The position numbers were made by a program, and so were the translations under genes. Positions 1 to 7,613 of a DNA stretch of 33,940 nucleotides are shown one piece after another. Below the pieces are notes generated by a model. The model ran no database searches. It saw only the letters and a list, made by a program, of their open reading frames with translations, and was not told the origin of the DNA. Source of the stretch: an uncultured Bacteroidales bacterium (GTDB lineage Bacteria > Bacteroidota > Bacteroidia > Bacteroidales > UBA932); the NCBI GenBank assembly GCA_900318565.1, contig ONLD01000025.1:1-33940 (forward strand). The letters run 5' to 3'. The first letter of the stretch is position 1; each line of letters starts with the position of its first letter.

Positions 1-941
1 GCGGAGGTCTTCATCGCCTCCAGGATGTCGAGGTTGTTGGAGGATGCACAGCCGTCAGTGCCTATGCAGCTGTTGATGCCGGCATCCCGCATCTCCTGAT
101 AGAGGAAACGGTAGCCGGAGGCTATTTTGGCGTTGGAGTTGATGTTGTGGATGCAGTGCACTCCGCGGGCGGCGAGCAGCTCGATGTCGTGCTCCGTGAG
201 CCACAGGGTGTGGGCTGCGAGCAGGTTGGGCCCGAGCACACCCAGCTCTTCGAGGTATTCGACCGGGGTCAGGCCGCCGTGGGCTGCCTTGCAGTCTTCT
301 ACTTCCTTGCGGGTCTCGCAGAGGTGGATGTGGAGGTTGAGGCCGTGCTGACGGGCGAAGTCCGAAATCCAGACTATCATCGGCTCGCTGACGGAGTAGA
401 TGGCGTGGAAGGCCACTTCGTAGATGCTACCTTCCTTCCAGATGTCGCGCGCCCGCTCGTACCAGCGGATGCACTGGTCTTTCTGGCGCTCGGCTTCCTT
501 CGGGTCGCCTTTGTCCATCATATCGTAGCCGAGGGCGTGCCGGACGCCCATTTCGGAGGCCGCCTTGTGGGCGGCAGGGAAGAACCAATACTGGTCGTTG
601 AAGGTGGTGGTGCCTGTGCGTATCATTTCCAGGCAGGCCACTTTGGTGCTCCAATACACGAAGTCGGAATCGAACTTCTCCTCGATCGACCAGATTTTCT
701 GAATCCAGTCCTGGAACACCATATCCTCGCCGATACCGCGCATCAGCGCCATACCGGCGTGGGTGTGCATATTGATAAAACCGGGCACTGCGACCTTGCC
801 GCTGCAGTCCATCATCTCCACGTCGCCGGCCAACTCCCATTGCAGGCTGCTGCCAGCAGGGGCGATTTTGGTGATGACGTCCTTCTCAATCAGGACGTCA
901 CTCTTTGTCCCTTCGATGTCTATGTTCCTGAGCAGTATCAC
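1..941 (-). CDS. MtaD/SsnA-like amidohydrolase (partial, 3' end beyond window)
   Basis: A metal-dependent amidohydrolase of the TRZ/ATZ group, closest in pattern to 5'-methylthioadenosine/S-adenosylhomocysteine deaminases; the likely reaction is hydrolytic deamination of a purine nucleoside or related ring in the cytoplasm. About 313 residues are present. Visible metal-site motifs are H59-x-H61 in NMHTHAGMALMRG, then LHIHLCET, LLAAHT and IGTDGCASSNN, in the family order; the C-terminus lies outside the window. The start is GTG at 941, three bases after the stop of the upstream PUR-like gene, because no ATG exists before the first strand of the barrel. The two genes are probably co-transcribed. 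The exact substrate cannot be told from sequence; guanine deaminase or chlorohydrolase-type relatives are alternatives. Confidence 0.85.
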   Translation of the reverse strand, partial: MILLRNIDIEGTKSDVLIEKDVITKIAPAGSSLQWELAGDVEMMDCSGKVAVPGFINMHTHAGMALMRGIGEDMVFQDWIQKIWSIEEKFDSDFVYWSTKVACLEMIRTGTTTFNDQYWFFPAAHKAASEMGVRHALGYDMMDKGDPKEAERQKDQCIRWYERARDIWKEGSIYEVAFHAIYSVSEPMIVWISDFARQHGLNLHIHLCETRKEVEDCKAAHGGLTPVEYLEELGVLGPNLLAAHTLWLTEHDIELLAARGVHCIHNINSNAKIASGYRFLYQEMRDAGINSCIGTDGCASSNNLDILEAMKTS

Positions 942-944
942 TTT

Positions 945-1262
945 CTACAGGTCTTCGAATTCGACGGAATTCTCGTCAGACTCCCGCTGGGGGATGGTGC
1001 CTCCGAAGCACGTGTCCTTGATGTAGGTGATGACTTCGTCGAGTCCTTCGCGGAATTTCTCGAAGTCTTCCTTGTAGAGGAAAATCTTGTGCTTGTCGTA
1101 GGTGTAAGAGCCGTCAGGGTTGTTGCGGCGCTTGCTCTCCGTAATCGTCAGGAAGAAGTCATTGCCTCCCTTCGTCGATTTCACATCGAAGAAATAGGTG
1201 CGCTTCCCGGCCCTCACGGGTTTGGAGAACACATCCTCAGAGTTAAAATCCTCTTTGTACAT
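945..1262 (-). CDS. PUR-family (DUF3276) DNA/RNA-binding protein
   Basis: A 105-residue protein recognisable as the short bacterial PUR-alpha-like family (DUF3276) that is widespread in Bacteroidetes and spirochaetes. Family members fold as a PUR repeat and bind single-stranded nucleic acid; the cellular role in Bacteroidetes is not settled. The motifs used are RTYFFDVKSTKGG, FFLTITESKR and KIFLYKEDFEKF, followed by an acidic C-terminal tail ending EFEDL. Length is normal for the family. The ATG at 1262 lies about 30 nt after a TATTTTTG -7 box on the minus strand, leaving a short leader. It is the first gene of a two-gene unit with the amidohydrolase and is divergent from nusB. Confidence 0.88.
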   Translation of the reverse strand: MYKEDFNSEDVFSKPVRAGKRTYFFDVKSTKGGNDFFLTITESKRRNNPDGSYTYDKHKIFLYKEDFEKFREGLDEVITYIKDTCFGGTIPQRESDENSVEFEDL

Positions 1263-1291
1263 AACATTAAAAAATTATAATATGATTTGTG

Positions 1292-1299
1292 CAAAAATA
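1292..1299 (-). promoter_or_regulatory. -7 box (TATTTTTG) of the PUR-like gene
   Basis: The sequence TATTTTTG on the minus strand matches the Bacteroidetes TAnnTTTG -7 consensus and sits 29 nt before the ATG at 1262. I see no convincing -33 TTTG at the usual distance, so the assignment rests on the -7 box and position. Confidence 0.5.
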
Positions 1300-1321
1300 T
1301 AATTTTTTCTGTAGTTTCTGC

Positions 1322-1329
1322 TATCTTTG
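1322..1329 (+). promoter_or_regulatory. -7 box (TATCTTTG) upstream of nusB
   Basis: TATCTTTG fits TAnnTTTG and precedes the nusB ATG by 24 nt. The -33 element is not clear. Together with the minus-strand box at 1292-1299 it makes a compact divergent promoter region of under 100 nt. Confidence 0.55.
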
Positions 1330-1353
1330 CAGTAAATTTTTTTATTGAAAACT

Positions 1354-2274
1354 ATGCTGAACAGAAGAATCCTCCGGATAAAGGCCTTCAAAGTGGTTTA
1401 TTCGCGTGTGGAAAATCCTGCTATGACGCTCTCCGACGCGGAGTTCGAACTCGAACGCTCCTGCGAGGCCACCAGGGACTTGTACCTGCGCCTGCTCGCC
1501 CTTGCCGGTCCGCTGACCCGTGAGGCCCTCTCCCGAATCGAAGCTGCGCGCTCCAAATTCAACCCTTCACAGGAGGAGTTGAATCCCAATATGAAGTTTG
1601 TCCGCAATGCAATCGCTCCTCTTTTCGAGGAAGATCCCGATTTTGCTAAACTCATAAAAAAGAAGAAGATAAGCTGGGAAAACGACGACGTCTTCCTGCG
1701 CCATCTGTACGAATCCGTGCGTTCGAAAGACTATTTCAAGAAGTATATGGAATCTGCCGGGTCGTCCCTCGCCGAAGATGCAGCCCTTTTCGTGCGCATC
1801 TATGAGGAAGAGTTCTCAGGCAATTCCGAGCTGGAAGACATACTCGAGGACCTTTCGATCTACTGGAACGACGAGCTGGAGTACGCCCTTCAGTGGTGCT
1901 GCCGCGCTATGGAGCAGGTCGGCAAGGGCCGTCCCTGGTCTCTCCCCGAGCTGTTTATGAGCGAGATGCCCGGTGCCGCCGGAAAAGACAGCGACAAGGC
2001 TTTCGTGTATAACATAGTGCGTACGGCCTGCCGTAATTATGACCGCTATTACACGATGATCTCCGAAGTGACCCCTAAGTGGGATACGGGACGCATCTGC
2101 TCCACCGACCTCGCCCTCATCATCTGCGGCCTTGCCGAGGCTGACGCCAGCTCCAACATCGATTACAGGACCACCATCAACGAATACGTTGAAATCTCCA
2201 AATACTACAGCACGCCCGAAAGCCGTGCCTTCGTGAACGGAGTGCTTGATAAATTGATCAATAAAAAACAATAA
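1354..2274 (+). CDS. nusB: Transcription antitermination factor NusB (long Bacteroidetes form)
   Basis: NusB helps NusE/S10 load onto boxA RNA so that RNA polymerase reads through rRNA operons. This protein is 306 residues, about twice the E. coli length; Bacteroidetes NusB proteins carry an N-terminal extension, and the conserved all-alpha NusB fold lies in the C-terminal part from roughly residue 165, with motifs such as DYRTTINEYVEISKYYS and SRAFVNGVLDKL. The N-terminus LNRRILRIKAFKVVYS also matches the family. An in-frame TTG at 1345 would add three residues; ATG at 1354 is preferred. It heads a run of genes (yajC, ybbR, coaE, rimO) with gaps of only a few bases or overlaps. Confidence 0.9.
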   Translation: MLNRRILRIKAFKVVYSRVENPAMTLSDAEFELERSCEATRDLYLRLLALAGPLTREALSRIEAARSKFNPSQEELNPNMKFVRNAIAPLFEEDPDFAKLIKKKKISWENDDVFLRHLYESVRSKDYFKKYMESAGSSLAEDAALFVRIYEEEFSGNSELEDILEDLSIYWNDELEYALQWCCRAMEQVGKGRPWSLPELFMSEMPGAAGKDSDKAFVYNIVRTACRNYDRYYTMISEVTPKWDTGRICSTDLALIICGLAEADASSNIDYRTTINEYVEISKYYSTPESRAFVNGVLDKLINKKQ

Positions 2275-2280
2275 AGCTTT

Positions 2281-2646
2281 ATGAATTTCCTGACTATTAT
2301 TCTCCAGGCGGCCCCTGCCGCCGGTGCTGCACCCCAGCAGGGCGGCGGCTGGACTATGTGGATTATGCTTATCCTCATCTTCGTGGTGATGTGGCTCTTT
2401 ATGATTCGCCCGCAGCGCCAGCAGCAGAAGAAGATGGAGCAGTTCCGCAACTCCCTCAAGAAAGGCGACAAAGTGGTGACCGCAGGCGGTATCTACGGCA
2501 CTATCGCGGAAGTTACCCCTGAATCCAGGACCGTGCTCCTGAAGGTTGACGGCGAGACCAAGCTCCGCGTGGACAAGGCCTCCCTGCAGCAGGACTTCTC
2601 CGAGAGCAGCGCTCCCCAGAATAACGCCCAGCCCGAGAAGAAGTAA
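2281..2646 (+). CDS. yajC: Preprotein translocase accessory subunit YajC
   Basis: A 121-residue single-pass inner-membrane protein that associates with SecDF-YidC at the Sec translocon. A short N-terminal segment rich in Ala, Pro and Gly is followed by a transmembrane helix at about residues 25-43 (WIMLILIFVVMWLFMI), then the family signature RPQRQQQKKMEQFRNSLKKG and the small cytoplasmic beta domain with DKVVTAGGIYGTI. The C-terminal tail is polar and probably disordered. ATG at 2281 is 6 nt after the nusB stop. The family match is clear over its whole length. Confidence 0.95.
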   Translation: MNFLTIILQAAPAAGAAPQQGGGWTMWIMLILIFVVMWLFMIRPQRQQQKKMEQFRNSLKKGDKVVTAGGIYGTIAEVTPESRTVLLKVDGETKLRVDKASLQQDFSESSAPQNNAQPEKK

Positions 2647-3576
2647 TTGAAGCGCTGGACGCAATTCCTCCTCTGCCTGCTGCTTTCCGCAAGCATCTGG
2701 CTGATTCACAACCTCTCGCAGGAATATGCGGGGGTCGTGAGCGTCTCCGTACTCGCCCAGAGTACGCTCAAGGGACGTGCCAGCGTGGCCAGGGAGGCGG
2801 TGGTGGTCAGCGCCCGCTGCTCCGCCACCGGCTTCAAGCTGATCCAGCTCAACTACCAGCAGCGTGACGTCAAGGTGGCCATCCACGCCGAGGACCTCGT
2901 GCCCTCGGGCGACGACACTTTCGTGGTGTCCGCAGCCGAGATGGCAAAGTACTCTTCGGACATTTTCGGGGAGGGCGTGACTCTGCTGACCTTCCTCAAC
3001 CAGAGCTACTCTTTCAAGTTCACCCCTGAAAACTACAAGACGGTGCCCGTGCGTGCCGTGTTCTCCGCCACGTTCAAGCCGCAGTATATGGCTTCAGGGC
3101 CTGTGGTGCTGCATCCGGACTCGGTGACTGTCTATGGCAGCGAGGCGGCCCTGGCGTCGCTGGATGCCGTGCTGACCCGAGACCTGAGCTTCGGCGACCT
3201 TTCGAAGAGCGTCAGCGGGGCGGTGCGTCTGATAGGCGCTCCCGGGCTGCGGATGTCCGATTCCGAGGTGGCGTGGTCACTGGACGTAGTGCGCTACGTG
3301 GAGATGCGTTCCACCGTGCCCGTGGGGGTGCGGGGCGTGCCGAAAGGCGTGTCGTTCTCGGTGTATCCGTCCACGGCGCAGGCTGTGTTCCGCTGCCAGT
3401 TCCCCTCGCGCAGCAATCCTGCCGAGTCCTGTGAGTTCTACGTGGACTATGACGAGTTCACTCATTCAAAGTCAGGCCGCTGCGTGGCGCACTGCGACAA
3501 CCTGCCTGCCAACGTGATCGAGTGGACGCTCGAGCCGGATGTCTTTGACTGTATGCTCAGGGAGGACGCGGAATGA
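2647..3576 (+). CDS. YbbR/CdaR-like domain membrane-anchored protein
   Basis: A 309-residue protein with one N-terminal membrane anchor (about residues 5-20, FLLCLLLSASIWLIHN) and an extracytoplasmic region of YbbR-like beta repeats; the phrase GPVVLHPDSVTVYGSEAAL is characteristic of YbbR repeats. In Firmicutes the related CdaR regulates a diadenylate cyclase; in Bacteroidetes the gene instead sits between yajC and coaE and its role is unknown, so I do not infer cyclic-di-AMP control here. The start is TTG at 2647, directly after the yajC stop, since no ATG exists before the anchor. Its stop overlaps the next start by 4 nt (ATGA), which points to coupled translation. Confidence 0.85.
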   Translation: MKRWTQFLLCLLLSASIWLIHNLSQEYAGVVSVSVLAQSTLKGRASVAREAVVVSARCSATGFKLIQLNYQQRDVKVAIHAEDLVPSGDDTFVVSAAEMAKYSSDIFGEGVTLLTFLNQSYSFKFTPENYKTVPVRAVFSATFKPQYMASGPVVLHPDSVTVYGSEAALASLDAVLTRDLSFGDLSKSVSGAVRLIGAPGLRMSDSEVAWSLDVVRYVEMRSTVPVGVRGVPKGVSFSVYPSTAQAVFRCQFPSRSNPAESCEFYVDYDEFTHSKSGRCVAHCDNLPANVIEWTLEPDVFDCMLREDAE

Positions 3577-4547
3577 GGACGGTGCTCGTCACGGGACCTA
3601 TCGGCAGCGGCAAATCTGCCGTGTGCAGCATCCTCGGCGGCAGGGGATATCCTGTCTATGACTGCGACTCCCGCTGCAAGGCGCTGTACGACAGCGTGCC
3701 CGGGCTAAAGGGCCGCATCGAGGCTGAGCTGGGCATCCCGTTCGCTGAGCTCGGACGCATCTTTTCCGACGAGGCTCTCCGGCTGAGGCTCGAGGCCATA
3801 GTGTATCCGCTGCTGCTTTCCGATATCCGGCGCTGGAAGCGGGAACAGAGCGCGGAAGTCGCATTCATCGAGTCTGCGGTTGCGCAGGACAAGCCGCTGT
3901 TTGACGGGGAATACGATTCGGTGCTGCTTGTGACGGCCTCCGGGCCCACGAGGCTGGCCCGCAATCCTAAAGCGGCAGAGCGCAGCCCCCTGCAGAGCTT
4001 CGACAAGGTCAAGGCTGCCTATATTATTGAAAATGAATCCACTCTGGAAGCGCTCGAGGCGCAGGTGGATATATACTTGAATACTTTAAAACAGAATTCC
4101 GTTATGAAAACAGATCTGGCCAAAATCCTGTCCGTATCCGGTCAGCACGGCCTTTACCTCTATCTGGCGCAGGCCCGCAACGGCGCCATCGCCGAATCTC
4201 TTTCAGACAAGAAGCGTACTGCTTTCGACGCCCACAGCAGGATTTCCACGCTCTCCGATATTGCCATCTATACTTCCGAGGGCGAAATGCGTCTCGCAGA
4301 CGTATTCACCGCGATGAAGAAGGTGGCCGATGAAGGCACTGCCGTGCCTGCTTCCAAGGCATCTTCCGAAGATATCAAGGCTTTCTTCGCCGCAGCGGTG
4401 CCCAACTATGATGCCGACCGTTTCTATGTGTCGCATATGAAGAAGGTGCTGGAGTGGTATGACGAGCTTGTGAAATATGCTTCCCTGGATTTCGTCACCG
4501 ACGAAGAGAGGGAAAAGGAAACTGAAGGCGTTGAAGAAGAGGCTTAA
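3573..4547 (+). CDS. coaE: Fusion of dephospho-CoA kinase (CoaE) with a DUF5606 domain
   Basis: Residues 1 to about 172 are a CoaE kinase, which phosphorylates the 3'-hydroxyl of dephospho-CoA in the last step of CoA synthesis. The P-loop is G8-P-I-G-S-G-K-S15, followed by YDCDSRCKALYD, where the DxD pair expected of CoaE is seen. From M178 (ATG at 4104) the protein continues in frame as a DUF5606-type domain (DLAKILSVSGQHGLYLYLAQ), a Bacteroidetes family that I know as a separate protein next to CoaE. No stop lies between the two. The CoaE part is short for the family, and the usual lid segment with a KRD-type motif is reduced to ARNPKAAERSPLQSFDKVK. A separate internal start at 4104 is possible. 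The N-terminus overlaps ybbR by 4 nt. Confidence 0.85.
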   Translation: MRTVLVTGPIGSGKSAVCSILGGRGYPVYDCDSRCKALYDSVPGLKGRIEAELGIPFAELGRIFSDEALRLRLEAIVYPLLLSDIRRWKREQSAEVAFIESAVAQDKPLFDGEYDSVLLVTASGPTRLARNPKAAERSPLQSFDKVKAAYIIENESTLEALEAQVDIYLNTLKQNSVMKTDLAKILSVSGQHGLYLYLAQARNGAIAESLSDKKRTAFDAHSRISTLSDIAIYTSEGEMRLADVFTAMKKVADEGTAVPASKASSEDIKAFFAAAVPNYDADRFYVSHMKKVLEWYDELVKYASLDFVTDEEREKETEGVEEEA

Positions 4548-5814
4548 AGTCATCACTCTGGGCTGTTCCAAGAACAGCGTGGATACGGAGCATCTGCTGG
4601 CTGCCTTGCCGGCGGATGCTTTTGAGCTTTGCGACTCTTTCCCGCTTGACTACCTGCTGTACAATACTTGCGGCTTCATCGGTGACGCCAAGGAAGAATC
4701 CATACAGGCCGTCCTGGAAGGGGCGCAGGCGAAGAACCGGGGAGACGTGGGGCAGTTGCTGGTATTCGGCTGCCTGTCTCAGCGCTATGCTTCCCAGCTG
4801 CCTTCGCTGATTCCCGAAGTGGATGCCTGGTTCGGCGCCCGGGACCTGAACCCGGTGCTGCACTACCTCGGTCTTCCGTCTTCAAGATTCGTCAGCCGTC
4901 GGCAGGAGCAGAAGCGCGGGTATGCATACCTGAAGATTTCCGAGGGTTGCGACCGCCGCTGCTCCTACTGCGCGATTCCTTTCATCCGAGGAGCGCACCG
5001 CTCTGTGCCCTTCGAGGAGTTGGAGCAGGAGGCGCGGAGCCTCGTGGCTGAAGGTGTAAGCGAGCTTATACTGATTGCCCAGGACACTACCTTCTACGGG
5101 CTTGACCTGTACGGACGCAGGGCTCTTGCCGAGCTGCTCGAGCGCTTGTCGGCAATCGAGGGGGTGGAGCGCTTGAGAATCCATTATTCCTACCCCACCG
5201 ATTTTCCTGAAGACGTACTTGAGCAGATGGCTAATAATCCTAAGGTATGCAAGTACTTGGATATTCCGCTGCAGCATATTTCCGATACGGTGCTGGGCAA
5301 TATGCACAGGCATATAGATTCAGCCAGCACGAAGGCGCTCATCAGGCGTATGCGGGAGAAGGTGCCGGGGGTCGTGCTTCGCACTACTATGATTGTGGGG
5401 CATCCCGGAGAAGGGGAGAAGGAATTCGGAGAGTTGCTGGATTTCGTGCGCGAAGCCCGTTTCGAGAGGCTCGGGGCTTTCTGCTATTCGGAGGAGGAAG
5501 GCACCTGGGGGGCTGAGCATCTGAAGGATGATGTGCCAGAAGACGTTAAGCGCAGCCGTCTGGATGAACTGATGGCTCTGCAGGCCGATATATCATTGTC
5601 TTTCAACCGCTCACGTATCGGCTCTACAGCCAGGGTGATGGTGGACGGCATAGTAAACGGCAATTATGTTTGCCGCAGCGAGTGGGAGAGCCCCGATGTC
5701 GACGGCGAGATACTGGTCGCGACGGAAAAAGCCGACAAAAAACTCATCGGCTCTTATATTGACGTACGTATCGAGGCTGCGGATGAATACGATTTAACCG
5801 CAGTTCAGCTCTGA
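4531..5814 (+). CDS. rimO: Ribosomal protein S12 methylthiotransferase RimO
   Basis: A radical-SAM enzyme that adds a methylthio group to a conserved aspartate of ribosomal protein S12. Numbered from the chosen start, the N-terminal MTTase domain has cluster cysteines C12 (ITLGCSKN), C47 (NTCGFI) and C81 (FGCLSQRY); the radical-SAM cluster is C140-x3-C144-x2-C147 in EGCDRRCSYCAIPF; a TRAM domain follows at the C-terminus. About 427 residues, normal for RimO. The frame is open back to an ATG at 4477, but TTG at 4531, just before KKRLKVITLGC, fits the family N-terminus best; it overlaps the preceding gene by 17 nt. The 3' end overlaps the convergent glpC by 21 nt. Confidence 0.93.
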   Translation: MKKRLKVITLGCSKNSVDTEHLLAALPADAFELCDSFPLDYLLYNTCGFIGDAKEESIQAVLEGAQAKNRGDVGQLLVFGCLSQRYASQLPSLIPEVDAWFGARDLNPVLHYLGLPSSRFVSRRQEQKRGYAYLKISEGCDRRCSYCAIPFIRGAHRSVPFEELEQEARSLVAEGVSELILIAQDTTFYGLDLYGRRALAELLERLSAIEGVERLRIHYSYPTDFPEDVLEQMANNPKVCKYLDIPLQHISDTVLGNMHRHIDSASTKALIRRMREKVPGVVLRTTMIVGHPGEGEKEFGELLDFVREARFERLGAFCYSEEEGTWGAEHLKDDVPEDVKRSRLDELMALQADISLSFNRSRIGSTARVMVDGIVNGNYVCRSEWESPDVDGEILVATEKADKKLIGSYIDVRIEAADEYDLTAVQL

Positions 5815-7032
5815 TGTTTTTTCCAGGTCGAGGGCGTCGGCGATGATGCTGACGGGGTTCTTGACCGGGACGCCTGTGGACATTTCAATCTGCCACTTGC
5901 AGGTCTCGCATTCGCAGGCCACGAATTCAGGAGCGGCGGCGGCAATGCTGTCGAACAGCGGGCGGCCGATCATCTGGGAGACCTTGAAATTCTCTTTCTT
6001 GAATCCGTAGGTGCCGGCGATGCCGCAGCAGTTGCTCTCCAGTTCGGTAAGTTCCATACCCGGAATCATCTTGAGGAGTTCGGTGGTGAAGATGCCGAGT
6101 CCAAGGCGTTCCTGGTGGCAGGGGCAGTGGTATGCGGCCTTCGCCTTCCAGTCTTTCTTCCATACGGGCTTGACTTCCCCGGAGGCGATTGCCTTATAGA
6201 GGAATTGCTCCACGAGGCTGATGTGCTCCTTTACGTCGGAGTTGTCAACTTTCAGAAGCTCAGGATATTCCTCGATAAGGGTCATCGTGCAGGTCGTGGA
6301 AACTGTCACTATCTCGCGGCCCTTGGAGAGGGACTTGCGGAAAGCCTCGAGGTTGATTTTGGCGTCGCGGGTGGCGGCGGGAATCATACCGTTGGCAATC
6401 TTCGCCACGCCGCAGCAGCGCTCGTCCATCAGGTGGACGCCGTAGCCGAAGGCATTCATCACCGCCACGAAGTCTTTTCCGAGAGCGGGGTAGTTGTAGT
6501 TGGCGTAGCAGCCGTGGAAATAGCTGATGTGCTTCTTGAAGTCATCCTGCCCTGCGGCGGCGTTTTTCTTGAACCAGTGCACGAAGGTCTCGGATGAGTA
6601 CTTCGGCATAGTACGGCGCTTGTCGATGCCGAGGGTGGCGTCAAGCAGCCCCTTGACGGGCTTGAGCGAGAGGGAATAGTTGACTATAGGGGCGAACGCT
6701 CCGGCCAGCGGTCCCATCTGGTCCGTGCTCGCGAGCATCATATCGCGCAGCTTGGGGGAGTGGGTGCCGTAGTCTATGCGGGCGCGCTGGATAAGGTCGG
6801 CAATCTTGACTCCGGAGGGACAGGCCACTTCGCAGCGCTTGCAGTTGAGGCAATACTTAAGGGAATCGTCGAAGAAAATGCCGTTCTTGAGGCGGTACCT
6901 TTCGCCGTCGGGCCCCGACTTCTTCGGGCCGCCGTAAGCGGGGTTGTTGGCCATCACCGGGCAGACGGTCTCGCAGATCGAACACTTCTGGCACTGTTCG
7001 AAATTGCTTGCACTTATGTTTCTTTCTTGCAT
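5794..7032 (-). CDS. glpC: Anaerobic glycerol-3-phosphate dehydrogenase subunit C
   Basis: The iron-sulfur, membrane-associated subunit that passes electrons from GlpAB to the quinone pool. It is 412 residues. Two ferredoxin-type [4Fe-4S] motifs are visible: C14, C17, C20, C24P and C61, C64, C67, C71P. The C-terminal half has the paired CCG-type domains, with FHGCYANYNYP, DERCCGVA, YHCPCHQERLGLG and ESNCCGIAGTYG. It is the last gene of the glpA-glpB-glpC unit, two bases after glpB, in the E. coli gene order. There is no clear terminator; the end runs into rimO from the other side. Confidence 0.94.
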   Translation of the reverse strand: MQERNISASNFEQCQKCSICETVCPVMANNPAYGGPKKSGPDGERYRLKNGIFFDDSLKYCLNCKRCEVACPSGVKIADLIQRARIDYGTHSPKLRDMMLASTDQMGPLAGAFAPIVNYSLSLKPVKGLLDATLGIDKRRTMPKYSSETFVHWFKKNAAAGQDDFKKHISYFHGCYANYNYPALGKDFVAVMNAFGYGVHLMDERCCGVAKIANGMIPAATRDAKINLEAFRKSLSKGREIVTVSTTCTMTLIEEYPELLKVDNSDVKEHISLVEQFLYKAIASGEVKPVWKKDWKAKAAYHCPCHQERLGLGIFTTELLKMIPGMELTELESNCCGIAGTYGFKKENFKVSQMIGRPLFDSIAAAAPEFVACECETCKWQIEMSTGVPVKNPVSIIADALDLEKTSELNCG

Positions 7033-7034
7033 AG

Positions 7035-7613
7035 CTAGTTCCTCCTGATCATCTGGACAGCGTCCAGTGCACTTTTCTGGATGCGCGCCTTGGCGTCGCC
7101 TTCAGCGCTGCTTATTCCCGCCAGCACTTCTCCTGCAGGTATGAGGTTGACAATCCTGACTCCGTCCTTTAGGGCGCAGCCATCTGAGGTGCGCACTCCG
7201 AAATCCAGGAAATGCTGGTGCGAGGAGAACGCGGGGTCGAACCACTTGGAACGGTCCTGCTCATAGAGCACGTCAAGCCCGAACAGGGGCTCATAGATGC
7301 GGTCCATATCGGCCACTATCCCCTTGGAAAAGTATTTGCCGGTGGCGAGTATGAACCAGTCGGCCTCGAGGGTCACGTCGCCGAGCTTTTCGGTGCGGAC
7401 GCTCCTGAGGCGGTCACCTTCGAAAACACCGCCCACGACTTTGTCTCCGGCGAGGATTGTGCCACCGGCGGCCTTGAATTCAGAGCGCGGGGCATCGTGC
7501 AGCGAGAGCCCTTCCGCGACCACGGCGCAGCGCAGGCCTTCAGTCTGCAGCACGGTGGCGGCACGCATACCTGCGAGTCCGCCTCCTATTATCACAACGT
7601 CAAACTTCATCAT
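7035..7613 (-). CDS. glpB: Anaerobic glycerol-3-phosphate dehydrogenase subunit B, compact form
   Basis: GlpB carries flavin and links GlpA to GlpC. The N-terminus has the dinucleotide-binding fold (FDVVIIGGGLAGMRAATVLQ), and the C-terminal part matches the end of E. coli GlpB (WFILATGKYFSKGIVA, YEPLFGLDVL). However the protein is only about 192 residues, against about 419 in E. coli: the region between roughly residue 45 and the KVVGG segment, corresponding to over 200 residues of E. coli GlpB, is missing without any frame break. ATG at 7613 is chosen (a second ATG is at 7610); it overlaps glpA by 14 nt. Position between glpA and glpC supports the identity; whether it still binds flavin alone is open. 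Confidence 0.82.
   Translation of the reverse strand: MMKFDVVIIGGGLAGMRAATVLQTEGLRCAVVAEGLSLHDAPRSEFKAAGGTILAGDKVVGGVFEGDRLRSVRTEKLGDVTLEADWFILATGKYFSKGIVADMDRIYEPLFGLDVLYEQDRSKWFDPAFSSHQHFLDFGVRTSDGCALKDGVRIVNLIPAGEVLAGISSAEGDAKARIQKSALDAVQMIRRN

Noticed and set aside
4477-4530. The upstream ATG at 4477 for rimO
   Set aside because: The added residues (LPWISSPTKRGKRKLKA) overlap the previous gene and are not part of the MTTase N-terminus, which normally starts just before the VITLGC strand.
7035-7613. Calling glpB a pseudogene because of its size
   Set aside because: No stop or frameshift is present, both ends of the protein match GlpB, and coupling to glpA and glpC is intact.
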